A stretch of 64,000 nucleotides of DNA from Cohnella hashimotonis. Its GTDB lineage: Bacteria; Bacillota; Bacilli; Paenibacillales; Paenibacillaceae. The first letter of the stretch is position 1, and every line of letters begins with the position of its first letter. Below the pieces are notes generated by a model. The model saw only the letters and a program-made list of their open reading frames with translations. It did no database searches and had not been told where the DNA came from. The stretch is taken from positions 5,704,001-5,768,000 of the forward strand of contig NZ_JAGRPV010000001.1 of the NCBI RefSeq assembly GCF_030014955.1, read 5' to 3'. Of this stretch, positions 16,211 to 24,924 are shown piece by piece. A program made the position numbers and the translations under genes.

Positions 16211-17541
16211 GCATCCGCCGCCGTCGTGGCAAGCGCATGGCGATTGGCCGGTATCGGCACGCCCAGGTTGCCTCGCAGCGTGTCCGCTTCGTATTCGGTG
16301 CGATAGATGCCTCTTTGCTGCAAAATAGGGATGACCAGCTCCACGAATTCCTCCAGCGCGCTCGGCGTAACGGATTGAATGAAGAAGCCGTCCGCCGCTT
16401 CTTCCTCGTAGTAACGCTGGATCAAGTCGGCGATCTGCGCCGGCGTGCCCATAAAGCCGCCTGGCGGCGATACGAAGCGAAGCGCGACCTGGCGCAGCGT
16501 CAGATTTTCCTCGCGCGCGATTCGCCGGATTCGTTCGGTCGTGCTCCTATAGCTGTTGCTGCCGAGATCGCCGAGATCGGGGAACGGCGCATCCAGCGGA
16601 TACTGCGTGAAATCGTGATGCTCATAGAATCGGCCGAGATGGGCGATCGCTTTTTCAATCGTGACCAGGTTCGCGATTTCCTCGTATTTGGCCTTTGCTT
16701 CATCTTCCGTGCGGCCGATAATGACGCCGATGCCGTGCAGGATCGCGATGTCGTCGGGCGACCGCCCATAGGCCGCGGCGCGCGCTTTGACATCCCGGTA
16801 GAATTGTTTGGCGTCTTCGATATAGGCATGCTCCGTCAAGACGGCATCCGCCGACCGCGCGGCGAGATTTTTGCCGGCTTCTGACGAGCCCGCCTGGAAT
16901 ACGACCGGCTGCCCTTGCTTCGAACGTCCGATATTGAGAGGCCCGCGGACGGAGAAAAATTCGCCTTTGTGGTCAAGCGTATGAAACTTGGAACGGTCGA
17001 AAAAAACGCCGGTGTCTTTATCGCGGACAAAGGCGTCGTCCTCCCAAGAGTCCCACAACCCCCGCACGACTTGGAGATACTCCTCCGCCATGCGGTAACG
17101 CTGGGCATGGGAAGGATGCCCGTCCTTGCCATAATTGAGGGCGGAGCCTTCCAGCGGCGAGGTGACGACATTCCAGCCCGCTCTGCCGGCGCTGATGTGA
17201 TCCAGCGAAGCGAACTGCCGGGCAGCGTTAAACGGTTCGCTGTAGGAGGTCGACAGCGTGCCTACCAGGCCAATTTTGCTCGTAACGGCAGCAAGCGCGG
17301 ACAAGATGGTAATCGGTTCGAACCGGTTCAGAAAATGAGGTAGGGAATCCTCCGTGATAAAGAGCCCGTCGGCGATAAATATGAGATCGAACTTGCCGGC
17401 TTCCGCCGTCCGCGCCTGACGTTTGTAAAATTCAAGGTTGACGCTCGCGTCGACCGGCATGTCAGGGTGTCTCCACAGGCCGGTATGCGCCCCCAAGCCT
17501 TGAAGGATGGCTCCGAATTTAAGCAGTTTTTTTCCGGACAT
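16201..17541 (-). CDS. FMN-dependent LLM-class monooxygenase (NtaA/SnaA/DszA group)
   Basis: 446 residues, the usual length for NtaA/SnaA/DszA-type enzymes. Typical segments: [53 protein letters not shown] and [19 protein letters not shown]. These flavin-utilising oxygenases use reduced FMN supplied by a separate reductase and act on sulfonates, chelators or similar compounds. ATG follows AAGGAGT. It ends inside the Lrp regulator gene (10-nt convergent overlap, no room for a terminator between them). Substrate not predictable. Confidence 0.9.
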   Translation of the reverse strand: MSGKKLLKFGAILQGLGAHTGLWRHPDMPVDASVNLEFYKRQARTAEAGKFDLIFIADGLFITEDSLPHFLNRFEPITILSALAAVTSKIGLVGTLSTSYSEPFNAARQFASLDHISAGRAGWNVVTSPLEGSALNYGKDGHPSHAQRYRMAEEYLQVVRGLWDSWEDDAFVRDKDTGVFFDRSKFHTLDHKGEFFSVRGPLNIGRSKQGQPVVFQAGSSEAGKNLAARSADAVLTEHAYIEDAKQFYRDVKARAAAYGRSPDDIAILHGIGVIIGRTEDEAKAKYEEIANLVTIEKAIAHLGRFYEHHDFTQYPLDAPFPDLGDLGSNSYRSTTERIRRIAREENLTLRQVALRFVSPPGGFMGTPAQIADLIQRYYEEEAADGFFIQSVTPSALEEFVELVIPILQQRGIYRTEYEADTLRGNLGVPIPANRHALATTAADAQG

Positions 17542-17687
17542 TCCGATTCGACTCCTTGTCGTTGTATGATCGAGACCTCATCGACGCTATGCTTCGATAA
17601 GCGTATCACCAACTATTCAAGGCGGTCTATGCGGATTTAAAGGGAAATGGACGTTAAAAAATTAAAATTAACGGAAATCGCATGCGG

Positions 17688-17711
17688 AAAAGCCCTCCAC
17701 GAATGAAGGGC
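17688..17711 (-). terminator. Terminator of the NERD/helicase-like gene
   Basis: On the minus strand GCCCTTC and GGAGGGC pair with a mismatch around a short loop and are followed by TTTTCC. It starts about 29 nt beyond the stop at 17740. The remaining 17542-17687 gap should hold the promoter of the monooxygenase gene; no clear hexamers are claimed. Confidence 0.6.
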
Positions 17712-17739
17712 CCCTACACCGCGCTATATTCAATCAGAT

Positions 17740-19623
17740 TCACCCCATCTTCTTCGAAGCCTTCCCCTTCCTGCTCCGTTGCTCCAGCACCTCGTCCAGA
17801 TACGCCGTAAACTTCGACTCGCCGCTGTAGGACACATACAGCCAGTCGAGCGCCCGCGTCAGCGCGATGTAGAACAACGACACTTCCTTCTCCTCCGCCG
17901 CTTCGAGCGGAAACGGCATGCTGTCGACATTCACGACGAAGACCGCTCTAAAATCCAGCTCCTTCGCGCCGTCGATCGTGGAGATCTTGATAGAATCGTG
18001 AGCGCGTTCCAGCCGCTTTTTCGCATCCTCGTTTTCCGTCACCCAATAATAGGGCATGCCCGCTTCAGTCAGCGCTCTGCGAATCGTATCGACGTAGGAG
18101 AACTGGTAGTTATCCTTCACGCGGTACAGAATGGCCATGTCGGCGTACGAAATGCTCTTCTCGTTGTGTAGAAAAGCGATTCGTTCGCACACCCGCTTGA
18201 TCTCATCGGTAAACCGATCGCATCGCGCAATGACCGGCTCCGGCCCCTTACGGTGCGTGCTGTAAGGCGGGATGATGTCTACGCCGTCCACGGAACCGCT
18301 TCTCACCGTATCCTGCAGGGCGGAATGCCGCTGGTAAAAATCCCAGGCGAACTGCGCGATCTGCGCCGTGTTACGGTAATTCATCGAGAGAATACGGGAC
18401 CTGCCGCGTAGTGAATTGGTTTGCGCCCGATCCCCCGCCAGCGGATTCCCCTGCAGCTCAGGGTTCAAGACGAGACCCAGCAGCTTCAGCCATTCCGGCT
18501 CGAAGTCCTGCACGTTATCGATCAGGATCGCGTCGTACGTCGGCAGGATCGCCTCATGTTGATCGAGCTTCCCGATCAGGACCGGTATATCCGTCACCCG
18601 CGCATTCAGGACCGCCCTCAGCCACTCGTAAAAGCCGAACACCTCGATGTTCGACGCCACGGCGGCGCCCGCCTTCTGCTCCTCGAGGCGGATGAGATCC
18701 AGCAGGTCCTCCGGCTCGTTCATCAGCTGCTCGATCGTCTGCTCCAGCGTCAGCGATCTCGCGGCATCGCGGCACAGCACAAGAAGCTTCCAGTCCGGGT
18801 ACTGCTTGGCAAGCGTTCGCGCCCGGCCGGCCAGTTTCGCCGCATTCCCGCATCCCACCGCCCCTCGCCTTTTCCGCTGATCGTCGCCCGACTGCCCGTC
18901 CCTATTTTCCGCATACGAATCTGTGGTCTTGATATGCCGAAGCGAGAGGAGCAGCTGATCCTGGTCATCGGCCGGCTGCCTGAACTCCGCGCTGATCCGC
19001 GCCTCGGCGAACAGATGCTGCCGAATCGCCCGAATATCCGCCGTCGTCAGATAATAGCGGCTGCTGCTCCACACCGTGAACATCGCATGTATTTTCTCGA
19101 TCAGGACATCTGCCGAAAAAGCTGCATCCTCCGGATCCACCTCGTCGCGGCACAGCACGAATTCCCGGGCGATCGCCTCGTAAAGGTCATACTTGATGAA
19201 GTCTGCCTGCTTCAATCTCGTAAATACGGTCCCGCAGCCGCACGGAAATTTGAGCTGACCCCGCAGCTTCCCCGCGGGCTGGATCAGTTGCTCATCCTGC
19301 TTCAGCTGCTGCGCGACAAACCTGGCGTTATCTCTCGCCTCGTTGTACGGATTCCGCACGATCTCCACGCGCCCCGCCGCACCATGCAGCTGCCATTGAT
19401 CATGATCGACCTGGAGTAGCGCGGCCGGCGTATAATCCTTCACGTCCAGCACGACCAGTCCCAGATCCGGACCGATAATGACGAAGTCGAGCCTCCGCCC
19501 CTCGATCTCCGGTTCGTAATACACCATATAATCGCTCGGCAGGTATTCTTCCAATGTGCGAAAAAGTAAACGTTCCCCCGCTGCAGCACTCGTCCGAATA
19601 ACCTCCGGGACCATATAGGCCAT
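17740..19623 (-). CDS. NERD nuclease-domain protein with degenerate UvrD/Rep-like helicase region
   Basis: 627 residues. Residues about 10-130 are a NERD domain (RRLDFVIIGPDLGLVVLDVKDY keeps a D-x-K nuclease core). Residues about 240-610 align by eye with superfamily 1 helicases: LIDNVQDFEPEWLKLL (motif II), RILSMNYRNTAQIA (motif IV), ISTIDGAKELDF (motif V), SLFYIALTRALDWLY (motif VI). Key residues are lost: the P-loop, normally GVAGSGKT, reads GAVGCGNA; motif II has DN in place of DE; the motif III region is shortened (GDRAQTNSLRGRSR). ATP hydrolysis is therefore unlikely. Either the helicase part has a structural role or the gene is decaying while the frame stays open. ATG follows AAGGTG. 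It stands alone between the monooxygenase and the IS66 element. Confidence 0.8.
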   Translation of the reverse strand: MAYMVPEVIRTSAAAGERLLFRTLEEYLPSDYMVYYEPEIEGRRLDFVIIGPDLGLVVLDVKDYTPAALLQVDHDQWQLHGAAGRVEIVRNPYNEARDNARFVAQQLKQDEQLIQPAGKLRGQLKFPCGCGTVFTRLKQADFIKYDLYEAIAREFVLCRDEVDPEDAAFSADVLIEKIHAMFTVWSSSRYYLTTADIRAIRQHLFAEARISAEFRQPADDQDQLLLSLRHIKTTDSYAENRDGQSGDDQRKRRGAVGCGNAAKLAGRARTLAKQYPDWKLLVLCRDAARSLTLEQTIEQLMNEPEDLLDLIRLEEQKAGAAVASNIEVFGFYEWLRAVLNARVTDIPVLIGKLDQHEAILPTYDAILIDNVQDFEPEWLKLLGLVLNPELQGNPLAGDRAQTNSLRGRSRILSMNYRNTAQIAQFAWDFYQRHSALQDTVRSGSVDGVDIIPPYSTHRKGPEPVIARCDRFTDEIKRVCERIAFLHNEKSISYADMAILYRVKDNYQFSYVDTIRRALTEAGMPYYWVTENEDAKKRLERAHDSIKISTIDGAKELDFRAVFVVNVDSMPFPLEAAEEKEVSLFYIALTRALDWLYVSYSGESKFTAYLDEVLEQRSRKGKASKKMG

Positions 19624-19795
19624 CTTTCGTCACACCTTTAACGGATTGATTGCATTTGACACTAGTATATATGATTTGCGGTATCTTACAGAAAATTATT
19701 CGAATTCAATCGTCTGATCGTCGAAGTCAGATCGCCGATTCGATGCGTTGACTACCGTAGCACGCCAGACGCTGCGAAGAAATAGTTGCCAAAAA

Positions 19796-21351
19796 GGTTA
19801 CTACTTAGGTCCGCCCTTTTAGTTTTCTGGATATAGGTGTAAAAGATTATACCTATGCGTTCAGAAACGGGGGAGCCGGATGATAGATAAGAAACTCATC
19901 AAGCAGATCAGTCATAGTGATCCTGAGACCATCGAGGCGTTCATTACATCGCTGGTCGATCAGTTTACCGCTACAATCGCGCAGTATACCGCTAAAATCG
20001 AGAAGCTTGAAAACCGAATCAAAGACCTCGAACGTCAGCTTGGCCAAAACTCCCGCAATAGCAGCAAACCGCCTTCAAGTGACGGTTTCCGCAAGCCGAC
20101 CAACTCGCGGCAGCCCGGCGGAAAAAAGGGAGCGCCAAAGGGCCATGACGGACATACGTTGCTCTTCGCTGAAGTGCCGGATCACGTCGTTCATCAAACC
20201 ATATCCGTCTGCGGCGCTTGTCAGGCGTCGCTCGAAGCCGTGCCGTCTTTGGACTACGAGAGACGTCAGGTTTTTGACCTGCCTGCACCACGCGTTGTGG
20301 TCACCGAGTATCGCGCAGAGAAAAAGTGTTGTCCGCATTGTCGGCGTACGCAGCGCGCCCTCTTTCCTGAGGGCGTGAATGCTGCCACACAATACGGCGA
20401 CGGATTCGCAGCCTGGACCGCGTATTTGAGCGCGTTTCAAATGATTCCGCTTGCGCGTATTGGGCAACTCTTTGCCGATTTGACCCGTTACCGTCCGAGC
20501 GATGCGACGCTCTTGTCGTACCTAAAAGTCATGCATCACCGCCTAGCACCGGCTGAGCAATGCGTGCGCGAGGCGCTGCTGAAAAGCGACTATCTGCATT
20601 GCGACGAAACGGGCTTTGGTGTCCAAGATCACGAGCACTGGCTACATACCGCCTCCACTGCCGATTACACGCTATTTACCGTTCATCCCAGCCGCGGAAG
20701 TGTGGGCATGAAAGCAGGAGAAATCTTGTCTACTTACACGGGAACGGTGATGCATGACAGCTACGGCGCTTACTTTAAAGATGAATTCTCCTTCTCCCAC
20801 TCGCTCTGCTGCGCCCATCTGCTTCGTGAATGCCAGGGGATAAGCGAGCATGACAAGCATACCTGGTCGACGCGGATGAAAACGTTGCTGCAGGAAAGCT
20901 GGAAGACAGCTTCGGACCACCGAAAACGAGGTGAGCCTTTGAGACAGGAACACATCCAGCAGATGCAGCAACAGTACGACGAAATTCTAAAACAAGGTGA
21001 ACTTGAATGGTCCAAAGATCCTGTTCGCCCCAAAACCGGCCCGAGAGGCCGAAAAACGAAAAGCAAAGCGGCGAATTTGGGACAGCGGTTCCTGAGTTAC
21101 AAGGACGCCATTCTCCGCTTTCTTTATGATGCCAAGGCGCCCTTTGACAACAACCAGGCCGAACGCGATATTCGCATGGTGAAAGTCAAAGACAAAGTTT
21201 CAGGCTGCTTTCGTACAGAGCAAGGTGCAAAAGTTTTCGCGCGCGTGCGCGCCTTCATTTCCACGCTTCTCAAGCAACAACTCCCCATACTCCCCTCCCT
21301 TTCGGCGGCACTCCGCGGCACGTTTACTTTCGGTTGACCTAAGTAGTAACC
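19796..21351 (+). mobile_element. Complete IS66-family (ISBst12-like) insertion sequence
   Basis: About 1556 bp bounded by perfect 16-bp inverted repeats, GGTTACTACTTAGGTC at 19796-19811 and its complement at 21336-21351. It carries one gene, the TnpC-type transposase, with no tnpA or tnpB, as in the ISBst12 subgroup. The right repeat overlaps the last codon of the transposase gene. CAAAAA flanks both ends (19790-19795 and 21352-21357) and may be the target duplication; IS66 elements usually give 8 bp, and the match here stops at 6. The element interrupts the first unit of a short-repeat array (see 21391-21529). Confidence 0.9.
19880..21337 (+). CDS. IS66-family transposase (TnpC type)
   Basis: 485 residues. 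An N-terminal coiled coil (IEKLENRIKDLERQLGQNSR) leads into SSKPPSSDGFRKP, the hallmark of IS66 TnpC. Next come a zinc-binding region (CGACQ...CCPHCRR) and the DDE catalytic core with LHCDETGF, a middle aspartate in MHDSYGAYF, and the glutamate in FDNNQAERDIRMVK. The frame is full length and undamaged, so the element may still be active. ATG follows GGGGGAG. The stop codon lies at the inner edge of the right inverted repeat. Confidence 0.96.
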   Translation: MIDKKLIKQISHSDPETIEAFITSLVDQFTATIAQYTAKIEKLENRIKDLERQLGQNSRNSSKPPSSDGFRKPTNSRQPGGKKGAPKGHDGHTLLFAEVPDHVVHQTISVCGACQASLEAVPSLDYERRQVFDLPAPRVVVTEYRAEKKCCPHCRRTQRALFPEGVNAATQYGDGFAAWTAYLSAFQMIPLARIGQLFADLTRYRPSDATLLSYLKVMHHRLAPAEQCVREALLKSDYLHCDETGFGVQDHEHWLHTASTADYTLFTVHPSRGSVGMKAGEILSTYTGTVMHDSYGAYFKDEFSFSHSLCCAHLLRECQGISEHDKHTWSTRMKTLLQESWKTASDHRKRGEPLRQEHIQQMQQQYDEILKQGELEWSKDPVRPKTGPRGRKTKSKAANLGQRFLSYKDAILRFLYDAKAPFDNNQAERDIRMVKVKDKVSGCFRTEQGAKVFARVRAFISTLLKQQLPILPSLSAALRGTFTFG

Positions 21352-21390
21352 CAAAAAGCATCTATTTTCGCCGATTTTCCAAAATGATTC

Positions 21391-21529
21391 GGAATAAGTG
21401 TTAAAAGGCAGTTAATTCGTCGCGTAGAACCATTCTGCAGCCGTATGCGGTGGAATAATTGCCTTTTAACCACTATTCGGCGGGGCAACGGTGTGCAAAG
21501 AAAAATAACTGCCTTTTGACAGCTATTTA
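21391..21529. repeat. Array of about 29-bp imperfect palindromic units, first unit split by the IS66 element
   Basis: Three intact units lie at about 21391-21419 (inverted), 21452-21480 and 21502-21529, sharing AATAA-TGCCTTTT--AC--CTATT; ends AATA/TATT form an inverted repeat. A fourth, diverged unit is split: its first half is at 19779-19795 and its second half at 21358-21369, so the IS66 element landed inside it. Spacing between units is about 50-60 bp. Such units look like a dispersed intergenic repeat. The 259-nt gap 21352-21610 holds nothing else recognisable. Confidence 0.65.
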
Positions 21530-21610
21530 TAGATTTAGCGAAGTCCGGCCGCCCGGCAAAACCGCAACTATTGTATTGATTGACACACTCCTTAGATTGG
21601 GAGTACCTGA

Positions 21611-22168
21611 TTACAAATTTAACGACAAAATCTTCTTCGTTCCTTGCACGTCAAACTGAATCGTGGATTCGTTTAACCATCGAACCTGTTGGATTCCCGT
21701 GTAATTCTCATCGTGTTGCAATATAAAGTTGAAATCGTCAGATGGCGTATGACGCAGCAACAGTCGATTGGAGGACTTCTGATAGGTTTCGAAAAAATAG
21801 TGACTTTCCCCTAACGTTGCCGTCCGATAACGAAGCACCAACGAATGCTTATGCTGAGGAGAGTCAAATTGTTGATAGCTCCATTGCGGAAGCGCGTAAT
21901 GCGCATACAGATACACGCCAAGCCCAACACCTAGAACAATTGGCATGGAGATGATCAGGATCGCCCTTGCCCAGCTTAAGGAGATAGAAAACAAAAGCAT
22001 AATAACAACGTGGGCAAGTATAAAAGACAGAACAATGCTTTCCTTGAGAAAAAATAGAACATAGCCATTCAAATATAAAATGAGCAAAGAAGCATCTACG
22101 AGAATCATCAATAGAAGCAAGACTAGAAAAACGATTTTAAAAGTCCTCTTTCTTGTCTCCTTGTACAC
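21611..22168 (-). CDS. Hypothetical membrane protein, three predicted helices
   Basis: 185 residues, not recognised. Helices lie at about 12-35 (IVFLVLLLLMILVDASLLIL), 40-62 and 68-90, followed by a soluble C-terminal domain of about 95 residues (SHYFFETYQKSSNRLLLRHT). The start is GTG with GGGAGG 7 nt upstream. It is 32 nt upstream of no other gene on its own strand except 22201-22620, which precedes it in transcription with a 32-nt gap, so the two probably form a pair. AT content is higher than in neighbouring metabolic genes. No function is proposed. Confidence 0.7.
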   Translation of the reverse strand: MYKETRKRTFKIVFLVLLLLMILVDASLLILYLNGYVLFFLKESIVLSFILAHVVIMLLFSISLSWARAILIISMPIVLGVGLGVYLYAHYALPQWSYQQFDSPQHKHSLVLRYRTATLGESHYFFETYQKSSNRLLLRHTPSDDFNFILQHDENYTGIQQVRWLNESTIQFDVQGTKKILSLNL

Positions 22169-22200
22169 GCGTTTCCTCCCTTCAAGCCGAGCTTACAAGA

Positions 22201-22620
22201 TTATTGATTGAGCGCTCTTTGCCGCCAATTCTCCCCGAACCTCTTGAAAAAAAGCGTAGCGATCGCAAGGTGGATGATATCGATTCCCCAGTAGACGACA
22301 ATCGCGTATTTATAGTCTCCGAACAGCCAGACGCCTAATAAAGAAACAAGGACAGCAAAGATCACGTGCATGCAGCCCATCAAAAGCAAGTAAATCCATT
22401 CAGATAAAGAATTTCTGGATTGTATACAGCAGAACAAGTAATTAAGGAATAGCGAGCCTACAGCTAAACCTAATAATTTAATTAAGTAGGCTTCGGGGTC
22501 ATACGGAACAATATACTGCCCCATCAAATCAACAAGCGAGAGGTATTCTACAAACTCAAAAAATAGAACCCCGATCAATACAAAGAAAAAAATCAACCTG
22601 AGTACGGCGCGACTATTCAA
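22201..22620 (-). CDS. Hypothetical small membrane protein, four predicted helices
   Basis: 139 residues from a TTG start at 22620 preceded by AAAGGAG. The open frame extends much further upstream (to 23013), but that part is antisense to the lipoprotein gene at 22757 and has no ribosome site, so it is not counted. Hydrophobic segments: RLIFFFVLIGVLFFEFV, LIKLLGLAVGSLFLNYLF, WIYLLLMGCMHVIFAVLVS and a last one near YAIVVYWGIDIIHLAIA. It is followed after 32 nt by the next membrane protein gene. Function unknown. Confidence 0.65.
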   Translation of the reverse strand: MNSRAVLRLIFFFVLIGVLFFEFVEYLSLVDLMGQYIVPYDPEAYLIKLLGLAVGSLFLNYLFCCIQSRNSLSEWIYLLLMGCMHVIFAVLVSLLGVWLFGDYKYAIVVYWGIDIIHLAIATLFFKRFGENWRQRALNQ

Positions 22621-22756
22621 TAAAGATACCGCTCCTTTAAATGGCGGAGATGACGGATGACGAACCTTTTTAGTATATATCGACTTGCTAGAGATGGATA
22701 TAAATTCATGAATATAATAAAATCTGGTTGAAGGAAATTTCATGAGGTGAACATCA

Positions 22757-23494
22757 ATGCGAATTATAACACGGCTTGCCATCGCCATTCTCGTGCTGGC
22801 AACGATGCTGGCCGCATCCGGCTGCGGATTGAAGGATGGGCTGCCCGGAGCGCTTAGGGGAGAGTGCCTTGGAGAGATCGATTGGGTCGACTTTCTTATG
22901 CTGGGCGATGTGATGTACACGTCCAACATCGAAGGAACGAAGGGCGTCTCCGAAGGAAAGCAAGGGGAGAAGATTGGCGAGGTATCGTATATGTTGGATG
23001 AGCATGCCTGCACGGACCATCAGTCGAAGAACGGCGATGCCGCCTACCTGCCGATCGGCACGGCGATCTATGCGATGAACGGCTATAAGCCTTCGTACCG
23101 CGTCATGGCGGAGGGCAAAGTGTACGAGGCTCGCAGCAACCCACATGCGAAAACGATCGGCGACCTGTGGGACATCGACGGGAGGATTGCAAAGGTCAGC
23201 CTCGAGAGCGGAACGGACGGCAGTCCGATCGGCGACTTCGCGCCGGAAGCGTCGGCGGTCTTCGCCAGGGATCTGCCGCAACTGAAGCTGGTCGGCTCCG
23301 ATACGATCTACAAAGACAATAAACCCGAATACGGCATTTTCCTGCGGGTGCATCTGCAGGACGGGACTTCGTTCCGGATGGTCTTCTACGAGAACGCGAA
23401 TGCCTTCCCCACGGGCGCCTATGGCACCGAAGCGATAAAGTCGGTTATTGTCGGCGAGCGAACGCGGATCAAGAAGGCGGCGGGATTGATGTAG
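22757..23494 (+). CDS. Hypothetical lipoprotein
   Basis: 245 residues with a lipoprotein signal (LATMLAASGC, lipidated Cys near residue 23). The mature part has no motif I recognise; the segments CTDHQSKNGDAAYLPIGTAI and KPEYGIFLRVHLQDGTSFR suggest a compact beta-rich fold. ATG at 22757 follows GAGGTGA. It is divergent from the small membrane protein at 22201-22620 and 94 nt upstream of the aldo/keto reductase on the same strand. Acts outside the membrane if lipidated; role unknown. Confidence 0.75.
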   Translation: MRIITRLAIAILVLATMLAASGCGLKDGLPGALRGECLGEIDWVDFLMLGDVMYTSNIEGTKGVSEGKQGEKIGEVSYMLDEHACTDHQSKNGDAAYLPIGTAIYAMNGYKPSYRVMAEGKVYEARSNPHAKTIGDLWDIDGRIAKVSLESGTDGSPIGDFAPEASAVFARDLPQLKLVGSDTIYKDNKPEYGIFLRVHLQDGTSFRMVFYENANAFPTGAYGTEAIKSVIVGERTRIKKAAGLM

Positions 23495-23588
23495 CAGAGG
23501 CATAACAGAGGCATGATAGCGCATTCAATCCCCGTCTGCTACAATACGGTTGACGAAAATTCACGTACTGACAACGGAGGATGGACAT

Positions 23589-24572
23589 ATGAACTTACGG
23601 CCGCTGGGCAAAACGGGTTTGCAGGTGAGCGAAGTCAGCTTCGGTACGTGGGCGATCGGAGGCTCATGGGGGCAGACGAACGACGCAGAGTCGCTCCGCG
23701 CTTTGGACAAGGCGATGGACGAAGGCGTCAACTTCTTCGATACGGCCGATGTCTACGGCGACGGCAAGAGCGAGCGGCTGCTCGCCCGCGCCACCAAGGG
23801 CAAGGAAGACAAGATCCACATTGCTACAAAGTTCTGCCGTCAGGGAGATATTCACGACCCGCAGACGTATTCGGAACAGCGGGTGCGCCAGTGGTGCGAG
23901 GACAGCCTGAAGCGTCTCGAGCGCGATACGATCGATCTGTACCAGATCCACTGCGCGCCCTTCGAGATCCTGAAGCAGGGCGCCGTGTTCGAGGTTCTGG
24001 ACAAGCTGCAGCAGGAGGGCAAGATCCGTGCTTACGGCGTCAGCGTCGAGACTGTGGAGGAAGGTTTGTTCTGTCTGGAAAAGTCGGGCGTGCAGGCGCT
24101 GCAGATCATATTCAATATCTTCCGGCAGAAGCCGATCGCGGAGCTCCTCCCCCGCGCGGCCGAGCGCGGCGTCGGCTTGCTCGTCCGGCTGCCGCTCGCC
24201 AGCGGTCTGCTGACCGGCAAGTTCAAGGCGGATGCCTCCTTCGAGGCCGAAGATCATCGCAACTTCAACCAGAATGGCGAAGCCTTTAACGTCGGCGAAA
24301 CGTTCGCAGGCCTTCCCTTCGCCAAAGGGGTAGAGCTCGCATCGCAGCTCGGCTGGATCGCAGAAGGCCGCGGCAACATGACGCGCGCCTCGCTTCGCTG
24401 GCTGCTGGACTTCAAGGAGATCACCTGCGTGATTCCGGGGTTCAAGAACGTGCGTCAGGTCGAGGACAACCTCGGCGTGCTGGCCATGAAGCCGTTCACT
24501 GCGGAAGAGCACGAGCGGTTGCGGAAATTTTACCGGGAGCAGGTTAGCGAACATATTCGGGGCGCTTACTAA
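23589..24572 (+). CDS. Aldo/keto reductase
   Basis: 327-residue TIM-barrel NAD(P)H-dependent reductase. Hallmarks: LGKTGLQVSEVSFGTWAIGG at the N-terminus, NFFDTADVYGDGKSER with the catalytic Asp and Tyr, IHIATKF with the lysine, LYQIHCAP with the histidine, and CVIPGFKNVRQVEDNLG for cofactor binding. ATG 23589 follows CGGAGG; the upstream in-frame start at 23550 has no such site. It is 94 nt after a hypothetical lipoprotein gene and is followed by a terminator. It is likely to reduce a carbonyl, substrate unknown. Confidence 0.92.
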   Translation: MNLRPLGKTGLQVSEVSFGTWAIGGSWGQTNDAESLRALDKAMDEGVNFFDTADVYGDGKSERLLARATKGKEDKIHIATKFCRQGDIHDPQTYSEQRVRQWCEDSLKRLERDTIDLYQIHCAPFEILKQGAVFEVLDKLQQEGKIRAYGVSVETVEEGLFCLEKSGVQALQIIFNIFRQKPIAELLPRAAERGVGLLVRLPLASGLLTGKFKADASFEAEDHRNFNQNGEAFNVGETFAGLPFAKGVELASQLGWIAEGRGNMTRASLRWLLDFKEITCVIPGFKNVRQVEDNLGVLAMKPFTAEEHERLRKFYREQVSEHIRGAY

Positions 24573-24599
24573 AGCTAGATCGGAACAGGCGCTCATAAA

Positions 24600-24630
24600 G
24601 CAGCGGATCCCCACACGGCGGATCCGCTGC
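24600..24630 (+). terminator. Terminator after the aldo/keto reductase
   Basis: GCAGCGGATCC (24600-24610) pairs perfectly with GGATCCGCTGC (24620-24630) around a 9-nt loop, followed by ATTCATTTC. It lies 27 nt beyond the stop and could also serve the opposing small gene at 24644. Confidence 0.75.
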
Positions 24631-24643
24631 ATTCATTTCATGA

Positions 24644-24769
24644 CTAGTTGATGCGATTCAATCCTTCCAGCTCTTTGACTCGCTCCTCTAAATGAGCGAT
24701 TCTTTTATTCATTTTGCCAATAACCGGAACCCCAAATACAAGGATTAAAATAAACAATACCACAGCCAC
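24644..24769 (-). CDS. 41-residue membrane-anchored coiled-coil microprotein
   Basis: A short gene with GTG start 8 nt after AGGAGG. The translation opens MAVVLFILILVFGVPVIG (a single transmembrane helix) and continues KMNKRIAHLEERVKELEGLN, an amphipathic heptad pattern. The strong ribosome site and the helix-plus-coil layout argue that it is real. Small proteins of this type are common in Bacillales, but I assign no function. It sits between two strong terminators. Confidence 0.6.
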   Translation of the reverse strand: MAVVLFILILVFGVPVIGKMNKRIAHLEERVKELEGLNRIN

Positions 24770-24877
24770 GTTCAACACCTCCTCTTAGATTCATCGGCCG
24801 TTCGGTCGTATCCTTTCATATAAAAGGCGATGTACCCGATGTTTATCGGTTGGATAAGGTTCGCCTTAAACGAAAAA

Positions 24878-24908
24878 CAGAGCCGAGACGATATACGTCT
24901 CAGCTCTG
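24878..24908 (-). terminator. Terminator of the MetX-like hydrolase gene
   Basis: CAGAGCCGAGACG (24878-24890) pairs with CGTCTCAGCTCTG (24896-24908), one mismatch, 5-nt loop. On the minus strand it is followed by TTTTTCG, 17 nt beyond the stop at 24925. Confidence 0.88.
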
Positions 24909-24924
24909 CGTTCGTTCCGCCTTG

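Noticed and set aside
22621..23013. N-terminal extension of the small membrane protein at 22201
   Set aside because: It is antisense to the lipoprotein gene and lacks a ribosome site, whereas TTG 22620 has AAAGGAG.
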